From Sclerotiophoma versabilis (taxonomy: Eukaryota > Ascomycota > Dothideomycetes > Pleosporales > Didymellaceae): 64,000 nucleotides of DNA. This document shows positions 1 through 10,049 of this stretch, in pieces. A program made the position numbers and the translations under genes. Below the pieces are notes generated by a model. It saw only the letters and a program-made list of their open reading frames with translations. It did no database searches and had not been told where the DNA came from. Location: assembly GCA_012274445.1 (NCBI GenBank), contig JAAROD010000093.1, positions 1,550,001 through 1,614,000 on the forward strand, written 5' to 3'. The first letter of the stretch is position 1, and every line of letters starts with the position of its first letter.

Positions 1-1698
1 CGGTGCCGTGAACTTCCTTGAGTGGTAGGCAATCGGGTGCCATTGACCGTCTCGTTCTTGAGTAATGCATGCTCCTAATGCTAAATCCGAGGCATCCGTT
101 TCAAGGCGTGCGGGTTCGCCGCTCCTGAATGCGATTAGTGTGGGGGGCTCTACGCATGCTTGCTTGAGCGCTTGGAAAGCGTCCTCTTGCGCTTGTTCCC
201 ACTTGAAGGGTGTATCCTTCCGCGTAAGTCTCGTGAGCGGTAAGGCCTTCATGGAGTAGTCCTTGATAAAGCGTCGGTTGAAGTTGACGAACCCAAGGAA
301 TTCTTGAATTCCCTTGACTGTAGTGGGTGTCGGCCAATCCTTTACAACCTGGATTTTCTTTTCGCTCATCTTGACTCCATATCTTCCTACGACATAGCCA
401 AGGAACTCCACTTCTTCCTTGTGCCATTCGCACTTTTCTGGCTTTAGCCTAAGGTCTGCGGTTGCTAAGCATTCTAACACTTGTCGCACATGGACCTTGT
501 GTTCTTCTAGTGTCTTGCTGTACACTAGGATGTCATCGAGATATGCTACCACTGTAATGTCCAGGTGTGCTCGCAGCACATTGTTGATTAGTGCCTGACA
601 TACTGCTGGTGCATTGGTTAGCCCAAATGGCATGACCGTATACTCGTAGTGACCATAACGGGTTCTAAACGCCGTCTTCCATTCTTCGCCTTTCTTCATG
701 CGTATGAGGTTGTACGCTCCGCGTAAGTCGAGTGCGGTGAAGAACTTCGCTCCTGATAGCCGGTCCTGTAACTCGGATATGTTGGGTAGCGGATAACGAT
801 TCTTGATGGTGATATCGTTCAACTTCCGGTAGTCGACGCAAAGCCTCAGCTTGCCGTCTTTCTTTGGTACGAATAGAATGGGGAATCCCGCCGGGGATTC
901 GGATTTCCTAATGAATCCTTTCGCGAGGTTCTCCTTGATGTACTCGCGTAGTATCTCGAGCTCCTTCTCGGATAACTGGTATATGGGCCCGAAGGGTGGT
1001 TCTTTCCCTTCCTCGAGTTTAATCTCACAATCCCAAGGTTGATGCTTGGGTAGCGCTTTTGCGGATAACTCTTCTTCAAACATCCAGGCGTACTGTCTAT
1101 ACACATCTGGTATGCCAGGAGGTGCACTCTTGTTCTCCTTAACCGTCGTGGAGGGGCTTTCTTTGTCCACACGGTCGACCGCTCTATCTTGGCGCGTCTT
1201 ATGTGTCGAAGAGACGTTGTTAATCTCCTTCTCATCCACCAGTCGCGGCGCGCGCTGCGTGGGCTTCGATGCATTGGTGCCGCATTTGCATCGTCTCAAC
1301 GAAAGTCTTTCCCATGTCCAGTCTATCTCTGGATTGTGCTTCCGTAACCAGGGAAGTCCTAGTATGACGTCGTGCGTGGCCTTTGCGAAGACGTCTAGGG
1401 TTAGTTCCTCGTGGTGTCCCTGTATCTCTAGAGGGGCCGCTATCACTTCGTACATGATATACGGCTCTTCCGGCATTGATTCTCCGTTGGCTACTCGGAG
1501 CGAATAGGCGTGTTCCTTTGTGCGTGGTACGAGACCTGCTCGGTACATTGCTGTCTGGGATATGTAGTTCGCCTGTGCTCCCGAGTCCAAGAGTGCCGAT
1601 AATACTACTCCATTTAACTTGATGGGCAGTCTGATGAGCGAGCCGTCCCCGATAGCGTTAAGGGATCGCTCGGCGGAGCACTCTTTTGGCGCTTGCCT
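1..1698 (-). CDS. pol: Ty3/gypsy pol polyprotein (protease, reverse transcriptase, start of RNase H), 3' end beyond window
   Basis: Polyprotein that would process Gag-Pol and copy element RNA into DNA. Read from the frameshift site at 1698 leftwards, the -1 frame looked open wherever I translated it. The aspartic protease motif D-S-G-A lies at 1576-1587. Reverse transcriptase follows, with LFVPKKDGKLRLCVDYRKLN, then MPFGLTNAP, and the catalytic Y-L-D-D at 532-543. The connection and RNase H start (ETDASDLALGA) lie at about 60-100; integrase and the 3' LTR are outside the window. There is no start codon of its own: the frame is entered from gag by a -1 shift. Composition is GC-normal and RIP is absent, unlike the homologous copies gypsy2, 3 and 4 in this window, so it is probably a recent and possibly active insertion (inference). 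Confidence 0.93.
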
Positions 1699-3755
1699 AA
1701 AAAAGTCTCCTCATCACCGAATCCATGGATGATCTTGCTACCTTCGTGCAGCTTGCAGTTTGGGTTGAGGCAACGCTGCCAATGTAGATTGTAGCAGGAG
1801 CCGTTAATAACCAATTGCATGCATACGATTGCTTGATGATCATCTGTGCCCGGGAAATGTAGCTCGGAACGCTTGTCCCAGAGGTGCATCTCGCACATGT
1901 CGTTCTTGCAATCGTACCATTGTCTCCTGCATGTGGTGCTAGGAGTCGGGAACCATCCCTTTCCTAGTTTTTCTGATTCATGTATGCGACAGGCGTTGTA
2001 TACGCACGCTGTCCATGATAGTTTTCCATGATTTGGATTCCGGTGGTCCAAGGCGTACTCTGGTCGTGGGTTCAGAAGCAACGCTGGCTTCCTGTCGAAG
2101 TCAGGCTCGTTCCTGCTTCGGTCGTTTTTCACTTGTCGCTCGAGCTCCCGTTGTGTGGCGTGGTTGCCAGCACTGAGTTTGTCGAAATCGTGTTTCCACC
2201 AATCCTGTTGGGATTTACTTAGGTTGTTGACCTGTCGTTGCCCCGCGCGAGTTTGAAGTGCCATCTGTTGTAGTCTCTTGTCGATACTTTTGGTAATCCG
2301 ATCACAGTTTTCTTGAAAGGTAGCGTTGCTGTCTCGGAATTCTTGACGTGCTAATTCCGCTTCTGTACGTTCGTTGAATTCACGCATGTCTGTGTCGTAC
2401 CAACTTTCTTCGGTGTCGGAGGCGTAGATAATGCCTCCATCCGCTTCTTGTCTGGCAGTGTCGCGTAGTCGCTGAGACATAGTGGGCTGCTTGTGCTTGC
2501 ACACTTTTAGTCCTCGTTCGTATGCCTGTCCCATCTGTGTTGATGGTCGTCCCTTCAGGTCCTGTAGATGCTTCTGCTGTTCATCCACCTCTTGGTATGG
2601 TGTAGGTGCTCGGCTTCGGACATTCCGTATGTCCTCATCGGATGGTGCGATATAATCGTCATCGGATCCGGTCTCGGGGTCTTCCATAAGACGTCCCATG
2701 TCGTCGGTGAGAACTTCCCATTCATCACCGGCATCCGCGTCCTCGCGGGTGAGTACGTTGAGTTGTCGAACCACCTTGTTCTTGGATCGACAGTCCTTGG
2801 CATAGTGGCCTTGCTTGCCACATCCGTAACAAGTCACACCGGACTTGTTCTTCCTATCACTACCCTTGTTTTTCTGATTCCATCGCGGTTCTGGTCCCTT
2901 GTTGATGTTGGACAGGTCCATGGCCTCTGGTCCGTAGTAACCGCTGCTAGTGCTGTTGTGCACCCGGCGTCCAGTGTTTGGCTGGTAGCGATTTCCTCCG
3001 CGGGTTCCTCGGTTGAGGTTGTTGCGCCATGGATTGCGTGGGGGTGGGCGCGTAGTGTGGGATGCCGCTCGCGCACGTGGGTCCTCCCGCAGTTCCTGTT
3101 GTAGTTCATACAGCTTGACATCAATGTCAATTGCCGTATTGACCAGGGAGTCAAAGTCGTCGGTAGACGCGGCGGTCCGCATCAGTTCCTCCTTGACTCG
3201 CGGTTTCAATCCTTGTCGGAACATCGTTGTCAACGCGGTGTCGTCCCAGCCGGTGTACGTGGCTAGCTGCTGAAACTTGGCAGCATAGTCGGCGGCTGAC
3301 GTGGTTTGCTTAATGCGTTGGATGTCGCGACGTGCGATGGTTGGTTCGTTGTGTACTCCAAATACTCGGCGTATCTGTTCCTTGAACAGGTCGAAGTCTT
3401 CGATCCATGCGTCGATGTCGGTGGACGTTCCTTCTCCATGGTAACGCTGGATAAAGGGTTTGATCCACGTGAACGCGCGGTCCTTCATGAACGTGGAGAC
3501 AAGCGTCACACGTTTCTCCTCAGGGATGCGTTCTCCCTGGAACATGAAGAAGAGGTCGAACTTGATAAGCCAGTCTTCCAGTTTCTCACGAGTACCATCG
3601 AAGGTCTCGGGCTTAGCTACTGGGTATACACTCGTGGACGTAGAGGCTGTCGTGTCTCCGTTCGATCCTTCGTCCATATCGAGGTCGTCGTCGACGCGGT
3701 TGCGTGACGCGTTGGAGTTGCTAGGGGTAGCACGGGATCCTGAGGTAGTACTCAT
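1614..3755 (-). CDS. gag: Ty3/gypsy Gag, intact, with unusual Cys/His-rich C-terminus
   Basis: Gag forms the particle that packages element RNA. The 713-aa frame starts 18 bases inside the 5' LTR. Residues about 45-230 hold the retrotransposon gag domain (PETFDGTREKLEDWL, then FKEQIRRVFG). An Arg/Asn/Gly-rich linker leads to one CCHC zinc knuckle, C-Y-G-C-G-K-Q-G-H-Y-A-K-D-C, near residues 308-321. About 390 residues follow the knuckle, long for a fungal gypsy Gag: an acidic, Gln/Arg-rich and probably helical stretch (about 330-560), then three units W-x2-C-x4-C-x2-H (WTAC, WYDC and WQRC) at about 580-675. The last ~30 residues lie beyond the frameshift site and would be replaced by Pol after the shift. 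There are no RIP stops. The domain calls are firm; the role of the C-terminal units is unknown. Confidence 0.93.
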   Translation of the reverse strand: MSTTSGSRATPSNSNASRNRVDDDLDMDEGSNGDTTASTSTSVYPVAKPETFDGTREKLEDWLIKFDLFFMFQGERIPEEKRVTLVSTFMKDRAFTWIKPFIQRYHGEGTSTDIDAWIEDFDLFKEQIRRVFGVHNEPTIARRDIQRIKQTTSAADYAAKFQQLATYTGWDDTALTTMFRQGLKPRVKEELMRTAASTDDFDSLVNTAIDIDVKLYELQQELREDPRARAASHTTRPPPRNPWRNNLNRGTRGGNRYQPNTGRRVHNSTSSGYYGPEAMDLSNINKGPEPRWNQKNKGSDRKNKSGVTCYGCGKQGHYAKDCRSKNKVVRQLNVLTREDADAGDEWEVLTDDMGRLMEDPETGSDDDYIAPSDEDIRNVRSRAPTPYQEVDEQQKHLQDLKGRPSTQMGQAYERGLKVCKHKQPTMSQRLRDTARQEADGGIIYASDTEESWYDTDMREFNERTEAELARQEFRDSNATFQENCDRITKSIDKRLQQMALQTRAGQRQVNNLSKSQQDWWKHDFDKLSAGNHATQRELERQVKNDRSRNEPDFDRKPALLLNPRPEYALDHRNPNHGKLSWTACVYNACRIHESEKLGKGWFPTPSTTCRRQWYDCKNDMCEMHLWDKRSELHFPGTDDHQAIVCMQLVINGSCYNLHWQRCLNPNCKLHEGSKIIHGFGDEETFLGKRQKSAPPSDPLTLSGTARSSDCPSS
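1698..1704 (-). promoter_or_regulatory. -1 ribosomal frameshift slippery site TTTTTTA
   Basis: In the gag frame the codons are ACT TTT TTA GGC, so the heptamer T TTT TTA fits the X XXY YYZ rule. Slipping back one base continues as AGG CAA GCG and opens directly into the pol frame ahead of the D-S-G-A protease. The gag stop lies about 80 bases downstream. The same heptamer remains in the RIP-mutated copies at 25110-25116 (plus) and 50745-50751 (minus), although a T-run has no CpA and is not a RIP target. Confidence 0.8.
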
Positions 3756-3773
3756 CTTTGGGGGTGTTCAAAG
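3756..3773 (-). other. Leader and presumed primer site next to the gypsy 5' LTR
   Basis: Only 18 bases separate the LTR from the gag ATG. They read CTTTGAACACCCCCAAAG on the minus strand and do not start with the TGG expected for a tRNA 3'-end primer. TTGAACAC in this stretch is complementary to GTGTTCAA inside the same LTR (minus strand, 3982-3989). That fits self-priming as in the Tf1/sushi group; this is an inference. Confidence 0.4.
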
Positions 3774-4242
3774 TGTTGAAGTTGTACTTTCAAGCAAAGC
3801 TCGTAAGCACTATTCGTATTGGTTCTCAGGGATGAGCGCTGGTACAGGAAGGTCCGTAAGGGTTGGGGTTATTGCCTAGTGAAACACCGTGGCAATAGAG
3901 GGTAACAATGAGTAGTATAGAGTAGACTATCTAGCTCGAGAGTTGGGGTCGAGATTCCAAAGACAAACTTGATTGACTAAGTTGAACACGAACCATAAGG
4001 GTTGTGTTCCTACTGACTATATACTTGCTATGGGGTAATGCTCGTTGACGAGCGACTAGGGTCAGTCCAATGAAATACATAGCGTTGCTCGTTGACGAGC
4101 GATAACATACGATGCTCGTTGACGAGCATGTCACGTGACCGTACAAAGGGAGATCCTTCCTGACTCCGCCCCTGGTTCATGGGTGAGGGCTGTGGTTGGC
4201 TACTTAATCACTGTGCCGCTTCGTCCGCACAGGATCGTAACA
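3774..4242 (-). repeat. Gypsy1 5' LTR (469 bp)
   Basis: On the minus strand it starts TGTTACGATCC and ends CTTCAACA, giving TGTT...AACA termini. The ends are fixed by comparison with diverged copies at 22585-23041, 38636-39133, 52794-53291 and 59300-59768. It contains three copies of a 14-bp palindrome and a CACGTG E-box at 4132-4137. It is inserted in pogo1; the five flanking bases 4243-4247 (CTAAG) would be the TSD, whose partner is outside the window. Confidence 0.9.
4040..4127. repeat. Three copies of palindrome GCTCGTTGACGAGC in the gypsy LTR
   Basis: Copies at 4040-4053, 4087-4100 and 4114-4127. Each has perfect 6-bp arms (GCTCGT / ACGAGC) around TG. The LTRs of gypsy4 carry four degraded copies (ACTTATTAATAAGT type), which accounts for their 498-bp length against 469 here. 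Repeated palindromes in an LTR suggest a binding site for a dimeric regulator; this is an inference. Confidence 0.85.
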
Positions 4243-4267
4243 CTAAGCTTATTAGTAGTTTAGCTAT
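4243..4267 (-). mobile_element. Scrap of pogo1 between gypsy1 and Copia A
   Basis: These 25 bases match the reverse complement of the pogo2 transposase region near 53355-53380 and continue at 11815 across Copia A. The last five bases, GCTAT, are the Copia A TSD, repeated at 11815-11819. Confidence 0.75.
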
Positions 4268-4536
4268 TATTGCGCAATTAAGCTGCTTAGTTGGTTGTGT
4301 AGAGATTAATTAGCCTAGAGAATTAGCTACAAGCCGCTCTAGAGCTAACTAAAAGCTTATTATGTTAGCATAACGGTAATAAGCAACCCTAACAGTAAGC
4401 AGGAGCTTACTTTAGATAAGTTACGTAACCTACACAGATTTTCTATGTACATAACAGACTGCTTTCGTCTAATCTTAGATAGGCACTAATTAAATACTAT
4501 TAATTAACTAAGTATAGTCCTTTAAGCTTAATTACA
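4268..4536 (+). repeat. Copia A 5' LTR (269 bp)
   Basis: Starts TATTGCGCAATTAAGC (TGTCGCGC... before RIP, judging from Copia B) and ends AATTACA. It matches 11546-11814 base for base apart from scattered transitions. Confidence 0.9.
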
Positions 4537-4550
4537 GTTATAAGCCCAGC
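4537..4550 (+). other. Copia A primer binding site for the initiator tRNA-Met half molecule
   Basis: GTTATAAGCCCAGC directly abuts the LTR. With one RIP change (A for G) it is GTTATGAGCCCAGC, the complement of the initiator tRNA-Met anticodon arm GCTGGGCTCATAAC, which is the internal primer type known from Drosophila copia. The same 14-mer with RIP changes abuts the 5' LTRs of B, C and F. Confidence 0.75.
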
Positions 4551-4699
4551 TTTCTAAGAACAGTAGATCTCTCTGCACACTTAGCTAAATAGAGCTTATT
4601 AGACGCAGCTTAACTACTCTAATTAAACCTAAATTCTTAGTAACTACAAATTACTACTATAAGTAAGCTAGTTAACTATAGCTTATAAGCTTAATCTAC

Positions 4700-7600
4700 C
4701 ATCCCTACAGGCACCTTCTAACTAAAGTCTTAAACTAACTAGCCTAATTAGTACATACAGCTTACATAGCACGCTAAGCTGCGTAATGTATAGGATCTAG
4801 TTAACCTAGATGCTCTAAATACTCCTAGTATGCACAAGGAAGCTCCTTAGCTACTGCTAGGTAGCTTAGAAGATTCTTTTAGAGCTTCTAAACAACTAGC
4901 AGGAAGCTTAACATTTAATAAAAGGCCTCTAGCGCACTTAACCTAAAGTTAATTAACACAGCTAATTAACACACGCACGCCTTATAGCACTCTAACTCTA
5001 TTAAGTACTAAAGTGTATAACTAGGAGCTCGCTAAGTACAAGATTAAATTAAGCAAGTAGGCAGCTAGGGCTAAGCGCCTTTAGAAGCTATAGAACTAGG
5101 TTAACACTACTATGTCTCTATTAATTATATTACTAGTAATAGTACAGCTTGTTTTAGGTAACAGTATAACCCTATAATTGCTTATCTAGGCCCTAAGGGA
5201 GGAGCTTACTCCTACCTTACTTAGTACTAAGAACTAAGTATAAGCTAAGTATAGGGCTTACCTTAGAGCTACTAAGCAGAGACAAGCTACTCTATAAGAC
5301 TAGTACTAGAAGTAGTTATACCTCTATATAAGAGCTAAGGCTTATAAGCTTACAGAGGTTAATAGAGAGCTTACTGTCTAAGACTTCTTAGATGTATTAA
5401 GCTATAAGATTGCCCCTAAATAGGCCTATACTATACACTAAAGGATTATCTTAGATACTATCCTAGGGCTTAAAACGCTTACTTTAGACTAAGTAAGTAG
5501 GGTCTTTAGTAGCCTAATGCATAAGCATATAATAAGAGCAGGGAAGAATACCTCTAGTGTGTTTGCTACCTTTAGCAACCGCTTAGACGTTGCCTAAAGC
5601 GCTCCTGCTAGTAACTCTAACTACTTAGCTATAGGCAACAGCTATAAATGCCCCTGTAAGAAGAAAAAGAACACCTATAGGTAGAAGGCAACTAAATACT
5701 AAGCACTAGAGACAGTAGTAAGGGGCTTGTCTACGCCTTCTTACTATCTTAAGGAATTACGCTGCTAGAATATACTTTAGAAGCTTAACTCTAATAACTT
5801 TAAGGACCTAAAGAAGTTAATTAAGTAACTTAGCTAGTACGCATAAGCTCCCTGCGCTATTGCAGCAGGCAGCATGCCTTAACCTATAAGCAGAGTGCCT
5901 AAAGCTAAGTTCCTAGGCAACGTCTAAGTAGCTCTTATTAACCTAAAGACAATAATAAGACTCCTAATAAACTTAGAGGTAGAGGAGAAGCTAAGGGTCT
6001 ATAACCTTATAGACTTTAACGCCTATCCTCTATTAGAGAGCATGATTTTAGACAATAGAGCTGCTACTTACCTAGTTAACAGCGCAGATAAGCTTATACC
6101 TAGCACCTTTATGCTAGCTACCTTAACAGACATAGTAGAAGTAGGTACCTAAGCGTTCTCTATTGCAGGCTAAGGAGCTTATTTATTTAAGAACGCCCTC
6201 TATAGAAGGCGCAGCCTAAATACAGAGAACCTGCTCCTTTAGGACGTTATTATAGTAGAAGAATTCTATATTAACATAATCTTAGAAGCTTAATTACAAG
6301 AAAAAGAAGTATAGTACCTAGGCCTTAACAGTACTCTCTAAGTTAGTTATATTAAAGATCTAAATAGGAGTATTGTGTGTGCTACTCTGCAGCACGCTTA
6401 CAACCTTACTTTCTTTAAATATAAGCTACTGTTATACTACTTTCTAAGCCTATTAAACACAGTAATAAAAAAACGCTTATATAACTTATATTCTAGGAGC
6501 TTAATAGAGCAGCTGTAGCATACCTAAGCAGGACATCTAGGCCTAGAAGCTCTTTAAGCACTTATATAGCGCACGCGCAGTATACATATAAGTAGGACAC
6601 TCTAAAAGAACTGTAAGGTGTGTGCAACTATATATACTAAGTAGGTTATTTTACGCAGACCTTATAAGAAGCCTGCTCAGCTGTTCTAGAGAATTAGATA
6701 GGACCTATTTAATATGCCTCTAGGCAGAGGTAGTAAACTATAGATACTTTTAATTAAGGAGTACTATAGTAGGAAGCTCTTTATGTACACACTGTAAGAA
6801 AAGACTTAGATTGAGATTTTATATGTCCTAACCAATTTCTTAAGCTAGGTAGCTACCTAGTATAAGCTCTGTATCTGTAAAATAAGCTAGAATAATAATA
6901 CTGCTACCTTACTATAGTAAGGGAGCTCCCTATACGAACACTAGGCGCTTAAAGCAGAAATTAATATTAAATAGGTCCTACTATATACACATAAGCTAAA
7001 TAGAGCTGCTAAAAGAGAAGGCTAAGAGATTATTACTAAGTCTATTAAGATAAGAAGTAGCTTAAACTTACCTAAGAAGCTCTAGCCTAAGGTAGTTATA
7101 GTAGTAGCCTAGCTCTATAACATAAGCCTGTTGCACATAAATAAGCTTTAGAGTCTAAATAAGCAGCTTAACTAGTAGTTTACACAATACTTCTACTAGT
7201 ACCAACCTAAGCAGGTAAGAGTAGTTATAGCTAATCTAAGACTTAATTAGAGTAGGATATACGCATACAGCTGCTGTGCATACCCTTTAAATAGAGAACA
7301 AGCAGCTAAGTATAATTAGAAAGGCTTTAAGGTTACTCTAAGAGGCTATATTAGGTATTTAGTAGGCTACTAAGCTACTAATATCTATAGGATATAGGTA
7401 CCCTAACTTAACTAGGTAATTATAACGCGTAATATAACCTTTAATAAAGAGCTCTTTTATAGTAGAGATAAGTTAGATACTATCCTAGTATTAGAAGCAA
7501 CTACTATAATTAAGATACTCTATAAAACTAGTAAAATTATGCATGTAGAAGACGTAATTAAGCTCCCTATTACAAAGAGAGAAGATCTATTACTTAACTT

Positions 7601-9900
7601 ACCTACTAAGCAACAGCTTAGGGGTAAACCTCTAGAGGGAAGTTAGTTACTAGAAGGCTAGTCTAGTACTAATTAAGCTCCTAAAGATAAGACTACGCAA
7701 TTAGTTAGCTTAGCTAGTAAACCAATAGAGATTCGCGCAGAGTAATAAGATATAGGTCTACTCTTACCTAATTCTACGCCTAAGCCTAATAATAAGCAGC
7801 TTAGTAATAATCTAGAGGCTCCTTATATAGAGACCCTGTCTAGTAACTTATAGAAAGTGCACTCTACTATTAAAGAAGAGAGCTTACTAGCAGCTATTAA
7901 GGATTGCAATAATCTACCTATTAGACCTAGCTCCCTAATTGTCCTTATACTATCTTAGAGGGTAATAGAAGCAGGTTAACTAAGCATAAGAAGCGCAGAA
8001 AGGTACAGGGGCACAGGCACAGCTATTAGGTTAAGCTGTTAGCTCTGCAACTAACAGCGCAACAAGCTTAGAGAAGATAATAGAGGGGCTAATAGAGCAG
8101 GCCTGTATACTATAATTAGCTTAATTCAATTAGTAGAGTATTTATAGATGCTTAAACCTCTATTTAAGTATGCAGAAAGGTATAAGGAGCTTAAAAGAGA
8201 CCTAATTACTATACATGCAGTTATTAATACCTTAGCCCTATAGGCTAAGAGATTAGTCACTTAAATTAAGCAGCGCACACACTATAACAAGCTCCCTCTG
8301 CTCCCTAATAAATAAAAGGAGCTTACACACTACCTGCTAGGTGCTCTATTTTACTAGGTATGTAAGAAAGAAATATTAACACTTATTAAAAAGTATATAT
8401 AGGAAGAAATTAACCAACTAAGCAGCTTAGACAGGCCTTTACCGCTTAAATAGGTCTTTATATATAAGTTTAACTAAGATAGATACTTTATAAAATATAA
8501 AGCTAGAATTTATATACGCAGAGACCTATAGGCTAAGAATTTAATTAAGTTAACCTATGCTATAACGCTTACTGCGCGATCTTTTTGCACTATAGTAGCA
8601 ATAGCTGCACAGTTTAACCTTAAACTATATTAGTATAATATAGCAGGCACGTTCCTTAATACAAGCTGCTAGGACTAGCCTTAGGTACTCTGCAAGCTGC
8701 CTAATAGGTTTAGGAAACCTAATTAGGTAGTCTACTTACTATAAGCTCTATATAAACTACGTAATTTACTAGTCTTATAGTATAAGGAGCTATCTAGCAC
8801 GCTCTAGGCGCTTAGTTTAAAGTTATTAAAGAAAGAGCCTTACCTCTTCTTTAATAATAAGCAGAGAATAGTCCTACTTTTCTATATAGACAATATCCTC
8901 CTAGCATATTATAGAGATAATTAAGCTGCTGCAGAGCAGCTAATAAGCTTGCTTATAGGCAAATATTAGATTAAAGATTATAGAGCTGCTGAATAGTTCC
9001 TTAGAGTTTAAATTATCTAGAATTAAGCTGCTTATACTATTACACTTGCGCACAACTCCTATATTAAGAAGCTTGCTTCTAAATTTAAGGTTATAGACAA
9101 GAGGTTGCTTCTAAGTACCCCCTTTCTAATAACTAAGCTCCTTAGGCACAAGGGAGAAGCTTTAAAACAGGAGATTAAAGCCTATTAGAAGCGCGTTAGG
9201 TCTATTCTATATACAGCTATTATAATCTGTCTGGATGTAGCTTACGCTATATCTTAACTATTCTATTATCTAACTAACCTAGGAGCTGCTTACTTTAAGG
9301 TAGCAGCTTAGGTTCTTAGCTACTTATATAGGACTAAGCACCTAGGTATAAGGTATAGAGCTTATTCTAGGAGCTAGTTACTTATATGCAGTAACGCCTT
9401 ATTTACTAATAATAGTTTAACCTATTAATCTTCTTAGAGCTATATTATACAGCTCTTTAGAGGTCTAATTATATAGAAGGCAGCCTAATAAGCTATAGTA
9501 ACTACTTTAACTACAGAGGCAGAATTACTAGCTTTAGAGCATGTAGCCAAGGAGAGCGTAGCTCTAAAACAATTCCTCTATAAACTATAACTTAACTTAG
9601 GTATAGCATAGAAGATCTTTTATAATAACTAGCAGACTATTTAGCTAGTAGTTAAAGAGAGTAAGTAACTTACTACCTAGCTGCGCTATATAGACATATA
9701 AAATATATAGTTAAAATAAGAGTATGCTAAGAGTACCTTTATTATTACCTATATAAAGACTAATAAAATACTAGCAGACAGGCTTATAAAAGCGCTGCCC
9801 AGGCAAGCCTACAAGTGCTTTTTAGACTATCTTAACCTATTTAACATCTACCTAGATATAGATAGAGGGCAGTATATTAATTAGACAATAGGATTAAACT
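4700..9900 (+). pseudogene. Copia A gag-pol remnant
   Basis: Copia polyprotein broken by dozens of RIP stops, bounds approximate. Visible in order: a Gag cysteine motif K-C-P-C-K-K-K-K-N near 5645-5670; the protease core L-D-N-R-A-A-T-Y near 6045-6070; integrase HHCC (GHLGLEAL near 6525, then C-K-V-C near 6610-6625) and its catalytic core at about 6690-7000; reverse transcriptase at about 8460-9020, with the catalytic box now F-Y-I-D-N-I-L at about 8880 (second Asp changed to Asn by G-to-A); RNase H at about 9270-9800. The domain order integrase before reverse transcriptase defines Ty1/copia. It cannot make a working product. Confidence 0.88.
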
Positions 9901-10049
9901 AAGAAAATAAGGCAACTAACAGTAATGTTTTACAGCTAAATAAGTAGCTTAATAGGTAATAACAAGCTTATTATAGGTTAGAATAAGTTACGCAAGTTAT
10001 AGTTCTATAAATAAAAGCTTATTAATAAAGAAATAAAAGATTAATTTCT

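Noticed and set aside
101..1274. Open frames of 110 aa (101-433) and 142 aa (846-1274) on the minus strand, and several plus-strand frames
   Set aside because: They overlap the gypsy1 pol frame, which shows clear protease and reverse transcriptase motifs; these are shadows.
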